A stretch of DNA of 56,309 nucleotides from Methylomonas rosea (GTDB taxonomy: Bacteria > Pseudomonadota > Gammaproteobacteria > Methylococcales > Methylomonadaceae), in NCBI RefSeq assembly GCF_024505055.1, contig NZ_JANIBL010000030.1, forward strand, positions 1 to 56,309, given 5' to 3'. Below, piece by piece: positions 17,130-26,058 of the stretch. Every line of letters begins with the position of its first letter. The stretch's first letter is position 1. The translations under genes were made by a program, and so were the position numbers. A model generated the notes under the pieces. It was not told the DNA's origin, searched no databases, and saw only the letters and a list, made by a program, of their open reading frames with translations.

Positions 17130-17624
17130 TCAATCGCTATCCGGAAATCCCGACAAAGCCTTGTCCTGCAATGACTCCAACCAAATCTGGTGATATTTGG
17201 ACATCCGCTTTGGTAAAAACAGTTGGCCAAGACGCGCCAGCCAGCCATGTTGGGTTTCTTCGGTAAGTACATCGCAACCTTTCGCGCTTGGTCGTAACAG
17301 CCAGGCGTGGTAGGCGTCGACGCCTATACCCTTGGCGTCCCAAGCCAGTCGTTCATTTGGTACATACTCCAATACGGTGGAGGTAATGGTGACGCCAAAC
17401 GTTTTCCAACGAAACCGTGTGCCCGGCTCAAGCACCTCACCGGCACCTTCCAGGATACGCAGATTGGCCGAATTGACGTACCAACTCGGCCACAATGGCG
17501 CCCGCACCAACCAGGCCCAAACCCGTTCCGGTTGAGCCGCCATATCCAGTTCGTTGCGCACATGCACCGGGCAATTTTGCGGATGGTAATGCTCCGGCCA
17601 TTGGATGCCTGATTGATCGTTCAT
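17130..17624 (-). CDS. SRPBCC (START-like) domain protein
   Basis: A 164-residue protein whose whole length fits the SRPBCC/polyketide-cyclase-like fold: NELDMAAQPERVWAWLVRAP followed by WPSWYVNSANLRIL, GTRFRWKTFGVTITSTVLEY, and DAYHAWLLRPSAKGCDVLTEE. Such proteins bind hydrophobic ligands in a helix-grip cavity; the ligand here is unknown. The ATG has AGGAG nine bases upstream. Convergent with nemA, transcribed alone. Confidence 0.85.
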   Translation of the reverse strand: MNDQSGIQWPEHYHPQNCPVHVRNELDMAAQPERVWAWLVRAPLWPSWYVNSANLRILEGAGEVLEPGTRFRWKTFGVTITSTVLEYVPNERLAWDAKGIGVDAYHAWLLRPSAKGCDVLTEETQHGWLARLGQLFLPKRMSKYHQIWLESLQDKALSGFPDSD

Positions 17625-17813
17625 AAGTTAACTCTCCTGATGCTCAATTTAGGGCTCACCGGTTTTGTTGGTCGGAAACACAATCTTTAGCCAGCCACTC
17701 CGTTGCACAAATAATGCGCACTCCACGAACTAAATACAGCTATTGATTTGCTTGATTGTCGTGATCAGTCATATGATCGTCGAGGACTCACATGGCAACA
17801 AGATATTTTAGAT

Positions 17814-19028
17814 ATGACTGAATTTGTAATAAACGAACAAAGCATTTTAGACGGACTGGATAAAGACGAGTTTGTTTACTATTACCAACCTAAAGTATCG
17901 TTAATCACCGGCAAGGTCATTGGTGCGGAAGCCTTGATTCGTTGGTTGAAACCCGATGGCAGTGTCATCCAGCCCGATAGCTTTATTCCACAAGCGGAAC
18001 AGTCGGGCCAAATCCGCGACATCACTTACCGGATGTTCAGCAAGTTGGCGCGCGATTTGTTGATTTTCTCGGATATAGATAGTGAGCTGGTGACCTCCTT
18101 CAATGCGACAGCTCAGGATTTTGCCGATGACCGGTTCAGCAAAATGGTCCTGGAAACCGTGGAACAGTTGCATATTCCGCCCAAAAATCTACAAATCGAA
18201 ATTACCGAAACCACTGTGCTTAACGCCAGTCCGTCCGTAAAAAAACATATTCAATCGCTGTGCGAAGCGGGCATCGGCCTGGCGATGGACGATTACGGCA
18301 CCGGTTATGCAACCCTGGAAACCCTAAGCCACTGGCCGTTTACCACCATCAAACTCGACCGCAGCATCGTCAACCGCATGCTAGACACCCCCAAAAATCA
18401 AACGATTGCCGAAACCTCGATCCGCATGGCGCACGAGCTGGACATTGGCATCGTCGCAGAAGGCGTGGAGTCCGATCTTCAGTATCAAATGCTGTTGGAA
18501 TCCGGCTGCACCAAGGTGCAAGGTTATTGGCTGAGCCGGCCATTGCCGTTGAGTGATTTTATTTATTTCATCGAGCAGGATTTGCGTTGGTCCGGCTTGC
18601 CGATCGGCTTGATCCATATGGCCATCGTCGACCATATCCAGTGGCGGAAAAGATTGGTCAGCGACATCGTCCGCATCGCCGCCAACCCGCACCATACCCT
18701 GGACCGTAACGCCTACCAACTGCCGCTGGACTATCACGACTGTCGGCTGGGCAAGTGGTATTACGGCGCCGGTCAACACTTCCGCGGCTGTGCCGATTTC
18801 GACGCAATCGAACTGCCGCATCAGAAATTCCATAGCCTCGGTGGTCAGCTAATCGAGATCGTCAACAGCGGTGGCTCGATGGCCGATTTAACCCCCACCT
18901 TGACCGCCTTTTCCGATCAATCCGCGATTATTCTGGATTGTTTGCAAAAACTGGAACACCGAGGCCTGATGGATATGCACGCCGCACATCACGCCTGGGA
19001 AGAGCACCATTTGTATCCTGGTCTTTAG
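17814..19028 (+). CDS. EAL-domain c-di-GMP phosphodiesterase fused to a CZB zinc-sensor domain
   Basis: Residues ~10-255 form an EAL domain with the catalytic signatures GAEALIRW (39-44), LQIEITET, AMDDYGTGYATLE, IKLDRSIV and IVAEGVE, so activity is expected. Residues ~265-350 form a chemoreceptor zinc-binding (CZB) domain: His274 in DHIQWRKRL, Cys310 in the core CRLGKWYYG, and His336/His340 in LPHQKFH. CZB domains bind zinc with 3 His and 1 Cys. The protein is 404 residues from ATG 17814; that start lacks a strong ribosome-binding site, and an in-frame TTG 66 bases upstream remains possible. Single gene; cytoplasmic. Confidence 0.88.
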   Translation: MTEFVINEQSILDGLDKDEFVYYYQPKVSLITGKVIGAEALIRWLKPDGSVIQPDSFIPQAEQSGQIRDITYRMFSKLARDLLIFSDIDSELVTSFNATAQDFADDRFSKMVLETVEQLHIPPKNLQIEITETTVLNASPSVKKHIQSLCEAGIGLAMDDYGTGYATLETLSHWPFTTIKLDRSIVNRMLDTPKNQTIAETSIRMAHELDIGIVAEGVESDLQYQMLLESGCTKVQGYWLSRPLPLSDFIYFIEQDLRWSGLPIGLIHMAIVDHIQWRKRLVSDIVRIAANPHHTLDRNAYQLPLDYHDCRLGKWYYGAGQHFRGCADFDAIELPHQKFHSLGGQLIEIVNSGGSMADLTPTLTAFSDQSAIILDCLQKLEHRGLMDMHAAHHAWEEHHLYPGL

Positions 19029-19052
19029 CCGCCCTTCCCGCCTATAAACTTA

Positions 19053-19634
19053 TCAGCGATAGCGAAAGTTACCTCGGTAGTAATAATTGACACCCCACCA
19101 GGGATGGCGGATGCTGAAGTCCAGATAGAACTCGTCCTCAGAAATTGCACGTTCGCTGATGCTTGCCGAACCCACCAATAAGCAATCCGGGATGTTCAGG
19201 CGGAGTGGACCGCATTGCCAGAAATGACCATTACTGCGATAGCGCAACTCGCCGTCTTGGACGCTGACGTTCAAGCGCAAACCAAAGCCAAAGCCTATTA
19301 GTTCGACTAACTCGTGGTCAGTCGCATAACTCATCCGCGAACTGAAGCAGTCGGTTTTACCGTCCGCGTAAGTCATCGTCCGGTGCCAGTGCAACCATTC
19401 GCCGTTGGCGGCCTTGTCCACTTCGGCTTGCGCCGCCTGCCCGCGCCACAGCAACAATCCACCGAATAAATGAATCACCCAGATTAATGGAAACAGGTAA
19501 ATTGGATAGCCTATCTCCATCGTACCCACTAACCGGCTTTGTTGGCCGCCGCTGATTTGATAATGTCTTTGAATCACTTCCGGCAATTGTTGCCAGTCGT
19601 CGCCCAATACTTTTTGCATCAATGATACTGACAT
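19053..19634 (-). CDS. DUF4166-family protein
   Basis: A 193-residue protein with the DUF4166 pattern: LPEVIQRHYQISGG, a short hydrophobic stretch PIYLFPLIWVIHLFGGLLL, then a beta-rich domain with WLHWHRTMTY, LRLNVSVQDGELRYRS and the closing HPWWGVNYYYRGNFRYR. The family has no established reaction and often occurs beside SDR/DoxX genes, as here. It is the last of three leftward genes (SDR-DoxX, DUF2269, DUF4166), with a three-base gap to the previous one. Confidence 0.82.
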   Translation of the reverse strand: MSVSLMQKVLGDDWQQLPEVIQRHYQISGGQQSRLVGTMEIGYPIYLFPLIWVIHLFGGLLLWRGQAAQAEVDKAANGEWLHWHRTMTYADGKTDCFSSRMSYATDHELVELIGFGFGLRLNVSVQDGELRYRSNGHFWQCGPLRLNIPDCLLVGSASISERAISEDEFYLDFSIRHPWWGVNYYYRGNFRYR

Positions 19635-19637
19635 GGC

Positions 19638-20111
19638 TTAGCTCCAGAGTGAATTGTGAAATACCATCAAGGTGGTGATGCCTATCATGCCGAAGAAGGC
19701 CGGCACACCCAGCCATAGCCAGATTTTGGAATAATAGTGGTACAGATATGGCAAGGTTCGGCCTTGGGCCAGTGACTCGACGGCAATATCGCGCATGCGG
19801 ATCTGCAAGATCACTACCGGCAACCAACACAGCCCGGTAATTAAATACAGCACCAACGTCCACCACAGCCAGCCGTCGCCGAACGAGGCCGACAATTGCT
19901 CTGCCAATAAGACGCCGGTTAGCGGCTGGATAATCACGGTCGGCGTGGTGAACCACCAATCAGCCAATACCACATGTTTACTGGTCGTGGCGATTGCCGC
20001 ATGATCGCCGCTTTTGTCGGCCATTACCTTGTAAAACACTGTGCCGGAACCCAAGCCGAACAGCACGATGGCACTGAGGATGTGGATCAATTTTAAAGAT
20101 AAATACGTCAT
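19638..20111 (-). CDS. DUF2269-family integral membrane protein
   Basis: A 157-residue membrane protein with four likely transmembrane helices: LKLIHILSAIVLFGLGSGTV, WWFTTPTVIIQPLTGVLLA, WWTLVLYLITGLCWLPVVIL and LWLGVPAFFGMIGITTLMV. The start MTYLSLKLIHILSA overlaps the end of the SDR gene by four bases (ATGA), which decides the start against a longer frame reaching 20258. Function unknown; expected to act with the neighbouring SDR-DoxX protein. Confidence 0.85.
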   Translation of the reverse strand: MTYLSLKLIHILSAIVLFGLGSGTVFYKVMADKSGDHAAIATTSKHVVLADWWFTTPTVIIQPLTGVLLAEQLSASFGDGWLWWTLVLYLITGLCWLPVVILQIRMRDIAVESLAQGRTLPYLYHYYSKIWLWLGVPAFFGMIGITTLMVFHNSLWS

Positions 20112-21397
20112 GACTGTTCTCCTTCCATTGCTCTGACCATCAACAAACACATTAAAAACGGTAGGTTTTTCAGTAGCGGGCCGAATGGGTGGAACACAAA
20201 TTCCGGTAAACATGCAGCCACTGCCGCGCTGTAGCCCAGTACGATCCAAAACTGCCAAAGCATTAGGCTTCTAATCCTAAGCCGGGCTAAGGTTGCCAAA
20301 CCCAAGGCAATATCCATTGCGGCCAAACCGTATAAAGCCATTGGCGCGCCGAAGCCGTTGATGCCGAGCGGTGCCAGCAACAGATAACTGAGCTGATGCG
20401 GATAGAAAAACAGCGAGGTGATACCGCTCCATAACCAGACGAAGGCAATCACGTATCGCAGCAAAGGCTTGAGAAAATACAAGCCGGCATGCCAACGCTC
20501 GGCTTGGCTGGCCGGTTGTTCGAATAAGGCCTGGTTGACGCTGGCCGGGCTATGGCCCAATAACACGCTGATTGGACCGGAATCGGAGCAATTGCCTCGA
20601 TTCAGCATCGCCAAGTTGTCTTTGCTCAAAATCGGCTCGCCCAGCCATTTGCCCATACCAGCCATAGTCAACGCATACTGGTAAGGAATGGCGCACGTTT
20701 TGGCCTTGGGTTTGCCCAGGCGCCGCCTAAGCCCTTGCAGCCAGTCCGCATAAGTTATCGGACTGGGGCCGACTAAAGCCAAGCTCTGGCGACCAGACAC
20801 AGCCGGTTCAAGACAATGACAAACAGCAGTAGCCAGATCTGCTATATGAATCGGTTGTAATAGCTGGCGTCCGCCATCCGGTAGAAAATGCACTGGAAAT
20901 GCGGCCAAAGCATGAAACAAGCCGCTACTTTGCCCGCCCGGGCCGTAAACCAGCGACGGTTGCAGTACAAACCAGTCCACGGTCAATTCACGTAAGGCAT
21001 CGTCGGCTACTTTTTTGCTGAGGTGGTAGGCTGATTTGGCATCAGCGTCGGAGCCGAGGGCGGAAAGTTGGACGATCTTTTGAATACCGACTTGCGCGCC
21101 TGCCTGGAATAAGGCAGTCGGCGCTTGGGTGTGCAATTGGGCAAAGCTTTGGTGCTTGCTCTCCGCAATGATGCCCACGCAGTTGACGATTGCGTCTATG
21201 CCTTGCAAATGCGGCAACCAGCATTCGATCTTGCCGGCCTTGGCAAAATCCAAGGTCAGCAATGTTAGTTTTGGATGATCGATCAGCAGGCGTTCGGGGT
21301 GACGGCAACAGGCCGTGACCTGGTGACCCTGTCGCAGCAATTCCCGTAGTACGGCGTTGCCGATAAAACCGGTCGCGCCGGTTAATAGAATGTTCAT
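20108..21397 (-). CDS. NAD(P)-binding epimerase/SDR fused to a DoxX-like membrane domain
   Basis: A 429-residue protein. Residues 1-~290 are an atypical SDR (NmrA/complex-I 39 kDa subunit-like) domain: LLTGATGFIGNAVLRELL, CRHPERL, VNCVGIIAESKHQSF and the SAYHLSKKVADDAL region. The C-terminal ~130 residues hold four hydrophobic helices of DoxX type (YVIAFVWLWSGITSLFFY, LLAPLGINGFGAPMALYGLA). Such fusions are probably membrane-tethered oxidoreductases; the substrate is unknown. First gene of a three-gene leftward operon. Confidence 0.87.
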   Translation of the reverse strand: MNILLTGATGFIGNAVLRELLRQGHQVTACCRHPERLLIDHPKLTLLTLDFAKAGKIECWLPHLQGIDAIVNCVGIIAESKHQSFAQLHTQAPTALFQAGAQVGIQKIVQLSALGSDADAKSAYHLSKKVADDALRELTVDWFVLQPSLVYGPGGQSSGLFHALAAFPVHFLPDGGRQLLQPIHIADLATAVCHCLEPAVSGRQSLALVGPSPITYADWLQGLRRRLGKPKAKTCAIPYQYALTMAGMGKWLGEPILSKDNLAMLNRGNCSDSGPISVLLGHSPASVNQALFEQPASQAERWHAGLYFLKPLLRYVIAFVWLWSGITSLFFYPHQLSYLLLAPLGINGFGAPMALYGLAAMDIALGLATLARLRIRSLMLWQFWIVLGYSAAVAACLPEFVFHPFGPLLKNLPFLMCLLMVRAMEGEQS

Positions 21398-21554
21398 GGT
21401 TGTGCTCCAAATTTGAGAGGCAGAAGCAGATTAACGACAGCGATTTGGACGCACTTCCAGATTGATAGGACAGGAATAAAAATAATTTCTGCTGAAGATA
21501 AACCCATAAACCTCAACGACTTATGGATTTACAAAATGATAAAAATGGAGTTTT

Positions 21555-22559
21555 TTAGGCGGCGTGTGTTTTTCGATACTGTCCCGGTGCGATGCCGACG
21601 ATGTCGCGAAACGCCGCGTAAAAATTAGACTGGGTGCTAAAACCCACCGACAGGCCTATCGACAATACCGACGCATTAGGTTCTGCCAATAGCAGTTTTT
21701 TCGCTGCGGCTATGCGCTGCTCGCGGATGTAGCGGGAAAAGCCTTGTTGAAATTCGGTATTAATCAGTTCGGATAATTGATGTTGGCTCAATTCCAGTTG
21801 TTCCGACAACAGGCCTAGGTTCAAGGTTTCCAGTGCATATAGTTTGTCCTGTGTCATCAACGCGTCGAGCTTGGCCAACACTGCCGCTTTATCGATATTT
21901 TTTAGCGTCGATTCCGCATAAGCTGCTTGCACAGCTTCCGACACGTCGGCGGCAATGCCGGGGAAACGCAGCAAGGTCAACGTAACCGCAAAAAATGCCA
22001 AACCGATCAAGATGCTGTAAGCGCCGATAAAGTCGGTTTCATTGAGCAAGGGCCAGATAAAACCCAACACCAACACTGCCAGCGCAATCGCAAACAAAGT
22101 CCCCAGCGCCAACAGCTCCAGATGAAAACGCCGGCGTTGTGCGCGCAGTAAATAGACCGTTTTCGCCAGCCAAAGCAAATAGCCGCTGCCGATTAAAAAA
22201 GCACCGGGCAAGGCCAGGTGGTAAGGCAAGCCAATGCTCAGCGCCAACGGTAAACCATGCAGGCCGTCCTGCCAGCGGTAGTGAACTTGAGAACGCAATA
22301 ACTGCCGGCTGTAGAAATAAAAGCTGGGGGCGATGCTGTAAAGCAATAGCAAATACAGCGCAGAGTGCAGGTAATCGAATCGGCTTAGTATCCAGCCCAG
22401 ATGCAGGATTTGAATGCCTGCCAAGCCGGCGATCAACAAAAATCCGGCCCGTTGCGCGGTGCCGCGCAGCAGTTCCTGGCGCTGCATGAGGTTGCCGACG
22501 ATTAACAACATTGCCGCGCCTAAAGAAAATCCAATGAATAATAAAGACACAATTTGCAT
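21555..22559 (-). CDS. AraC-family regulator with membrane-spanning N-terminal domain
   Basis: A 334-residue protein. The first ~195 residues contain about six or seven hydrophobic helices (VSLLFIGFSLGAAMLLIVG, LYLLLLYSIAPSFYFYS, LLALGTLFAIALAVLVLGF). The C-terminal ~100 residues are a complete AraC double helix-turn-helix: LGLLSEQLELSQHQLSELIN and VLSIGLSVGFSTQSNFYAAF then GIAPGQYRK. It resembles membrane AraC regulators that sense an envelope signal. It lies 157 bases downstream of the SDR-DoxX start, same strand, and may control that operon (inference). Confidence 0.88.
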   Translation of the reverse strand: MQIVSLLFIGFSLGAAMLLIVGNLMQRQELLRGTAQRAGFLLIAGLAGIQILHLGWILSRFDYLHSALYLLLLYSIAPSFYFYSRQLLRSQVHYRWQDGLHGLPLALSIGLPYHLALPGAFLIGSGYLLWLAKTVYLLRAQRRRFHLELLALGTLFAIALAVLVLGFIWPLLNETDFIGAYSILIGLAFFAVTLTLLRFPGIAADVSEAVQAAYAESTLKNIDKAAVLAKLDALMTQDKLYALETLNLGLLSEQLELSQHQLSELINTEFQQGFSRYIREQRIAAAKKLLLAEPNASVLSIGLSVGFSTQSNFYAAFRDIVGIAPGQYRKTHAA

Positions 22560-22711
22560 GGCAGACCAAACGGAAAAAATGAGTTTTCAGTTTAGACCTG
22601 GTTTTCCAGGCTGCAGAAAAGACCGCCGGCTTGGGAGCTGTGTTTGTCGATGCTATCGCTTAGTGCCACTGTTGGTTAAAATCCCGGCTAGGCGAACAAG
22701 AGGAAATACAC

Positions 22712-23266
22712 ATGGCGTTAGCGGAAAAATTAATAGTCAGCGTGGCGGACTATCTGCAAGGTGAATTGGTCAGCGAGATCAAGCATGAGTATATTAATGG
22801 CGAGGTTTATGCGATGTCAGGGGCAAAAAGGTCGCATAACATCATCAGCATGAATCTGTCCGGATTAGTTTTTGCACATTTACGCGCTACACCGTGCCGG
22901 GTTTTTAATTCGGATATGAAAGTCCGCGTGCAAACCGCCCAGGACGATTGCTTCTTCTACCCGGATCTACATGTCACCTGCTCTGCCACCGACACCGCCG
23001 AACATTACAATAGCCAGCCGAAACTCATCATCGAAGTGTTATCGGATGCTACCGAACGTTACGACCGCGCCGAAAAATTCCACCGTTACCGCAAACTACC
23101 CAGCCTGGAAGAATACGTGTTGATTGCTCAGGACACCCAGCGCGTGGAGTGTTACAGCCGCGACGAACAATGGGATTTGCGGCTTTATCGGGAAGGTGAG
23201 CAGGTCTTGTTGCAATCGATAGGCTTGGAATTAGCGGTGGCGGAGATTTATGAAGGGGTGCTTTAG
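22712..23266 (+). CDS. Uma2-family (DUF820) PD-(D/E)XK nuclease-fold protein
   Basis: A 184-residue protein with the Uma2 pattern: YLQGELVSEIKHEYINGEVY, HNIISMNLSGLVFAHLR, the active-site-like YPDLHVTC and LIIEVLSDATERYDRAEKFH with the distal Glu and following Lys region. The fold is a restriction-endonuclease-like core, but cellular targets are not established for the family. AGGAAA precedes the ATG. Uma2 genes are numerous in cyanobacteria and scattered in methanotrophs, which points to transfer. Confidence 0.85.
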   Translation: MALAEKLIVSVADYLQGELVSEIKHEYINGEVYAMSGAKRSHNIISMNLSGLVFAHLRATPCRVFNSDMKVRVQTAQDDCFFYPDLHVTCSATDTAEHYNSQPKLIIEVLSDATERYDRAEKFHRYRKLPSLEEYVLIAQDTQRVECYSRDEQWDLRLYREGEQVLLQSIGLELAVAEIYEGVL

Positions 23267-23314
23267 GGGCAACCAGAATTCAGGGTTGATTCGAAGTCTA
23301 CCATCCATGGCACT

Positions 23315-23345
23315 GGATACCCGCTCTTGTGCCCTGTGGGTATCC
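23315..23345. repeat. Palindromic intergenic repeat
   Basis: GGATACCC (23315-23322) and GGGTATCC (23338-23345) form an 8-bp inverted repeat in the gap between convergent Uma2 and fumarase genes. The surrounding CTGGATACCCGC...GCGGGTATGACG resembles the repeat at 14662-14713. It could terminate either gene. Confidence 0.6.
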
Positions 23346-23391
23346 GTGCGGGTATGACGCTTATTTGAAGATCAGTTAAAAAGTAAACAAA

Positions 23392-24912
23392 TCACTCCAC
23401 AACCACGGGTATTTTCCCAATCTTCGCTTGCCAAACTTTAGGCGCGGTATTGTGGATCGACTCCCCGAGACTATCTACAGCCACTGTCACCGGCATGTCT
23501 TCGACAACGAACTCGTGAATCGCTTCCATGCCTAATTCGGGAAACGCGACGATGCGCGCCTGTTTGATGGCTTTGGAAACCAAATAGGCCGCGCCGCCAA
23601 CCGCGATCAAATACACGGCTTTGTGTTTGGCGATGGCGGCTATCGCTATCGGACCGCGTTCGGATTTACCTATCATGCCCAGCAAGCCGGTTTTTGCCAA
23701 CACTGTCTCGGTAAAGCTGTCCATCCGCGTCGCAGTAGTCGGGCCGGCAGGGCCGACCACTTCGTCGCGCACCGCATCGACCGGACCGACGTAATAAATG
23801 AATTTGTCTTTTAATTCCACACCGTTCGGCAAAGGTTCGCCTTTGTTCAGCAGATCAGCGATGCGCTTGTGGGCGGCATCGCGGCCGGTCAGCAAAGTAC
23901 CGCTGAGCAACAAGGTTTCGCCGGGTTTCCAGTTGGCAACGTCTTGCTTGGTCAGGCCGTCGATATTGACCCGTCGCGCCGTGCTGGCGGATTGCGTGAT
24001 TTCCGGCCAGTCCGATAATTTGGGCGGCGTTAATACGGCTGGGCCCGAGCCGTCCAATACGAAATGGGCGTGGCGGGTGGCGGCGCAGTTGGGGATCATC
24101 GCCACCGGTTTGTTGGCGGCGTGGGTTGGGTAATCGAGGATTTTTACATCCAGCACCGTGGTCAGCCCCCCCAGACCTTGCGCACCGATGCCTAGGGCGT
24201 TGACCTTGTCGTACAACTCCAGTCGCAATTCTTCCAGCGCGTTGCTGGGGCCGCGCGCGATCAAGTCCTGAATGTCGATAGAGCCCATGCAAGCCTGCTT
24301 AGCCAGGATCATGGCTTTCTCGGCGGTACCGCCGATGCCGATACCCAAAATACCGGGCGGACACCAACCGGCGCCCATGGTCGGCACGGTTTTCATCACC
24401 CAATCGACGATGCTGTCGGCCGGATTCAGCATCACGAATTTGGATTTGGCTTCCGAACCGCCGCCTTTAGCCGCCACTTCCACGTCCACTTTGTCGCCTG
24501 ACACCAGTTCCATATGGACGACCGCCGGGGTGTTGTCTTTGGTGTTAATGCGCTTGCCGGCCGGATCGGACAGGATAGAAGCCCTAAGAACGTTATCCGG
24601 ATGCAGATAAGCCTGGCGCACGCCTTCGTTGACCATCTCGGTGACACTCAACTTGGCGTCCCAGCGCACCTCCATGCCAATTTTTAAAAACACTGTGACG
24701 ATACCGGTGTCCTGACAAATCGGCCGCCGGCCTTCCGCGCACATCCGCGAATTGATCAGAATTTGCGCCATCGCATCCTTGGCGGCCGGGCTTTGCTCCT
24801 TGAGATAAGCCGCATGCAGGGCCTGAATGAAATCTTGCGGGTGGTAATAGGAAATATATTGCAAGGCATCGGCGATGCTTTGGATGAAATCGTCTTGGCG
24901 GATGGTGGTCAT
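23392..24912 (-). CDS. fumA: Class I fumarate hydratase (iron-sulfur, L-tartrate-dehydratase type)
   Basis: A 506-residue single-chain class I fumarase containing alpha and beta parts. Cys residues expected to hold the [4Fe-4S] cluster are seen in PICQDTGIVTVFLKIG, NCAATRH and WCPPGILGIGIGGTAEKAM; the C-terminal beta part has GPTTATRMDSFTETVLA. It hydrates fumarate to malate in the TCA cycle and is oxygen-sensitive. The start at ATG 24912 fits the family N-terminus (TTIRQDDFIQSIADALQYIS); a longer frame runs back across the promoter and rnpB and is spurious. Divergent from rnpB. Confidence 0.93.
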   Translation of the reverse strand: MTTIRQDDFIQSIADALQYISYYHPQDFIQALHAAYLKEQSPAAKDAMAQILINSRMCAEGRRPICQDTGIVTVFLKIGMEVRWDAKLSVTEMVNEGVRQAYLHPDNVLRASILSDPAGKRINTKDNTPAVVHMELVSGDKVDVEVAAKGGGSEAKSKFVMLNPADSIVDWVMKTVPTMGAGWCPPGILGIGIGGTAEKAMILAKQACMGSIDIQDLIARGPSNALEELRLELYDKVNALGIGAQGLGGLTTVLDVKILDYPTHAANKPVAMIPNCAATRHAHFVLDGSGPAVLTPPKLSDWPEITQSASTARRVNIDGLTKQDVANWKPGETLLLSGTLLTGRDAAHKRIADLLNKGEPLPNGVELKDKFIYYVGPVDAVRDEVVGPAGPTTATRMDSFTETVLAKTGLLGMIGKSERGPIAIAAIAKHKAVYLIAVGGAAYLVSKAIKQARIVAFPELGMEAIHEFVVEDMPVTVAVDSLGESIHNTAPKVWQAKIGKIPVVVE

Positions 24913-25035
24913 GGCGATACCTTTGGAAGCTTGAATGATGCGGAAATTTACCACGAACCCGGCTATCGCCACTAACTGCCGCTCGGTTTTAAGGGTCGGA
25001 AAACATGTGCCGTAACTATTTTCCGGCGTTGCCTG

Positions 25036-25041
25036 TATAAT
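25036..25041 (+). promoter_or_regulatory. -10 element of the rnpB promoter
   Basis: A perfect TATAAT ends eight bases before the inferred 5' end of RNase P RNA. No clear -35 hexamer is seen at the usual distance. Confidence 0.6.
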
Positions 25042-25048
25042 CCTCCGC

Positions 25049-25394
25049 AGAGTTGGCCGAACAGTCGCCGTTTTATGCAAATAAAAGGGAGGAAAGTCCG
25101 GGCTCCATAGGGCAGGGTGCCAGGTAATGCCTGGGAGGCGTGAGCCTACGGAAAGTGCCGCAGAAAATATACCGCCTGGTTCTTCGGAACCCGGTAAGGG
25201 TGAAATGGTGCGGTAAGAGCGCACCGCGCAACTGGTAACAGGTGTGGCAGGGTAAACCCCACCCGGAGCAAGATCAAATAGAGGAGCATTGGCGTGGCCC
25301 GCGTTGCTCCTGGGTAGATTGCTTGAGCGTCAGAGTGATCTGACGCCTAGATGAATGGCTGTTCACGACAGAACCCGGCTTACAGGCCAACTCT
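25049..25394 (+). ncRNA. rnpB: RNase P RNA, bacterial class A
   Basis: The conserved core GAGGAAAGTCCGGGCTCC (25090 region) and the 3' core ACAGAACCCGGCTTACAGGCC near 25370 (first and last bases given) are both present, with the internal AGGGTGAAATGGTGCGGTAAGAG block. The 5' AGAGTTGGCC (25049) pairs with GGCCAACTCT (25385-25394) to form helix P1 and sets both ends. It is the catalytic RNA that matures tRNA 5' ends. The gene is followed after only 37 bases by mtnB, and is divergent from the fumarase gene. Confidence 0.96.
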
Positions 25395-25431
25395 TTCTCT
25401 TCTTTTTCTTTTGCAATCCGCAAAACATTCC

Positions 25432-26058
25432 ATGACAGCAAAAACCGACGAATTTTTCCGCAAGGCAGATCAGTTGATTGCCGCCGGCCGCTTCATCGAT
25501 GGCAAGGGCTGGGTACCCGCTACCAGCGGTAATTTCTCCGCCAAACTCAGCGACGGCAATATTGCTATCACTGTGTCCGGCCGGCATAAAGGCCGTTTAG
25601 AAGCCGACGACATCATGTTGATCGACAGCAAAGGCCGTTCCCTGGACGGGAAGAAACCGTCAGCGGAAACACTGTTGCATACTTCGCTATACCAACGTTT
25701 TCCCGAGGTTCAGGCAGTGCTGCATCCACATTCGATTAATGCCACGTTGACGGCGCGCTTGTTCAAGCATGAGATCGTGCTGAAGGATTACGAATTGCTG
25801 AAAGCGTTTACCGGCATCAACACCCATGAAACCCGCATTTCCATCCCCATTTTCGGTAACGATCAGGACATTCCCAGATTGGCCGACAAGGTGGAGAATT
25901 ATCTGGACCGCCACGACCATGCAGTTTACGGCTATATTATCGCCGGTCACGGTTTTTATACTTGGGGCGCATCCGTAGACGACGCTTTGCGTCACCTGGA
26001 AGCACTGGAATTTTTATTCGACGTTGAAATTCGCCTACATGGAGTAACACGATTATGA
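25432..26058 (+). CDS. mtnB: Methylthioribulose-1-phosphate dehydratase
   Basis: A 208-residue class II aldolase-fold protein: ADQLIAAGRFIDGKGWVPAT then SGNFSAKL, ISGRHKGRLEADDIMLID-like region, zinc ligands in VLHPHSINATLTA and AVYGYIIAGHGFYTWGA. It dehydrates methylthioribulose-1-phosphate in the methionine salvage pathway. ATG 25432 fits the family N-terminus; a longer frame extends into rnpB and is rejected. Overlaps mtnD by four bases (ATGA), so mtnB-mtnD-mtnC are translationally coupled. Confidence 0.93.
   Translation: MTAKTDEFFRKADQLIAAGRFIDGKGWVPATSGNFSAKLSDGNIAITVSGRHKGRLEADDIMLIDSKGRSLDGKKPSAETLLHTSLYQRFPEVQAVLHPHSINATLTARLFKHEIVLKDYELLKAFTGINTHETRISIPIFGNDQDIPRLADKVENYLDRHDHAVYGYIIAGHGFYTWGASVDDALRHLEALEFLFDVEIRLHGVTRL

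Noticed and set aside
23392..25224. Fumarase with a 104-residue N-terminal extension
   Set aside because: The extension would run over the intergenic promoter region and antisense to rnpB; the family N-terminus is at 24912.
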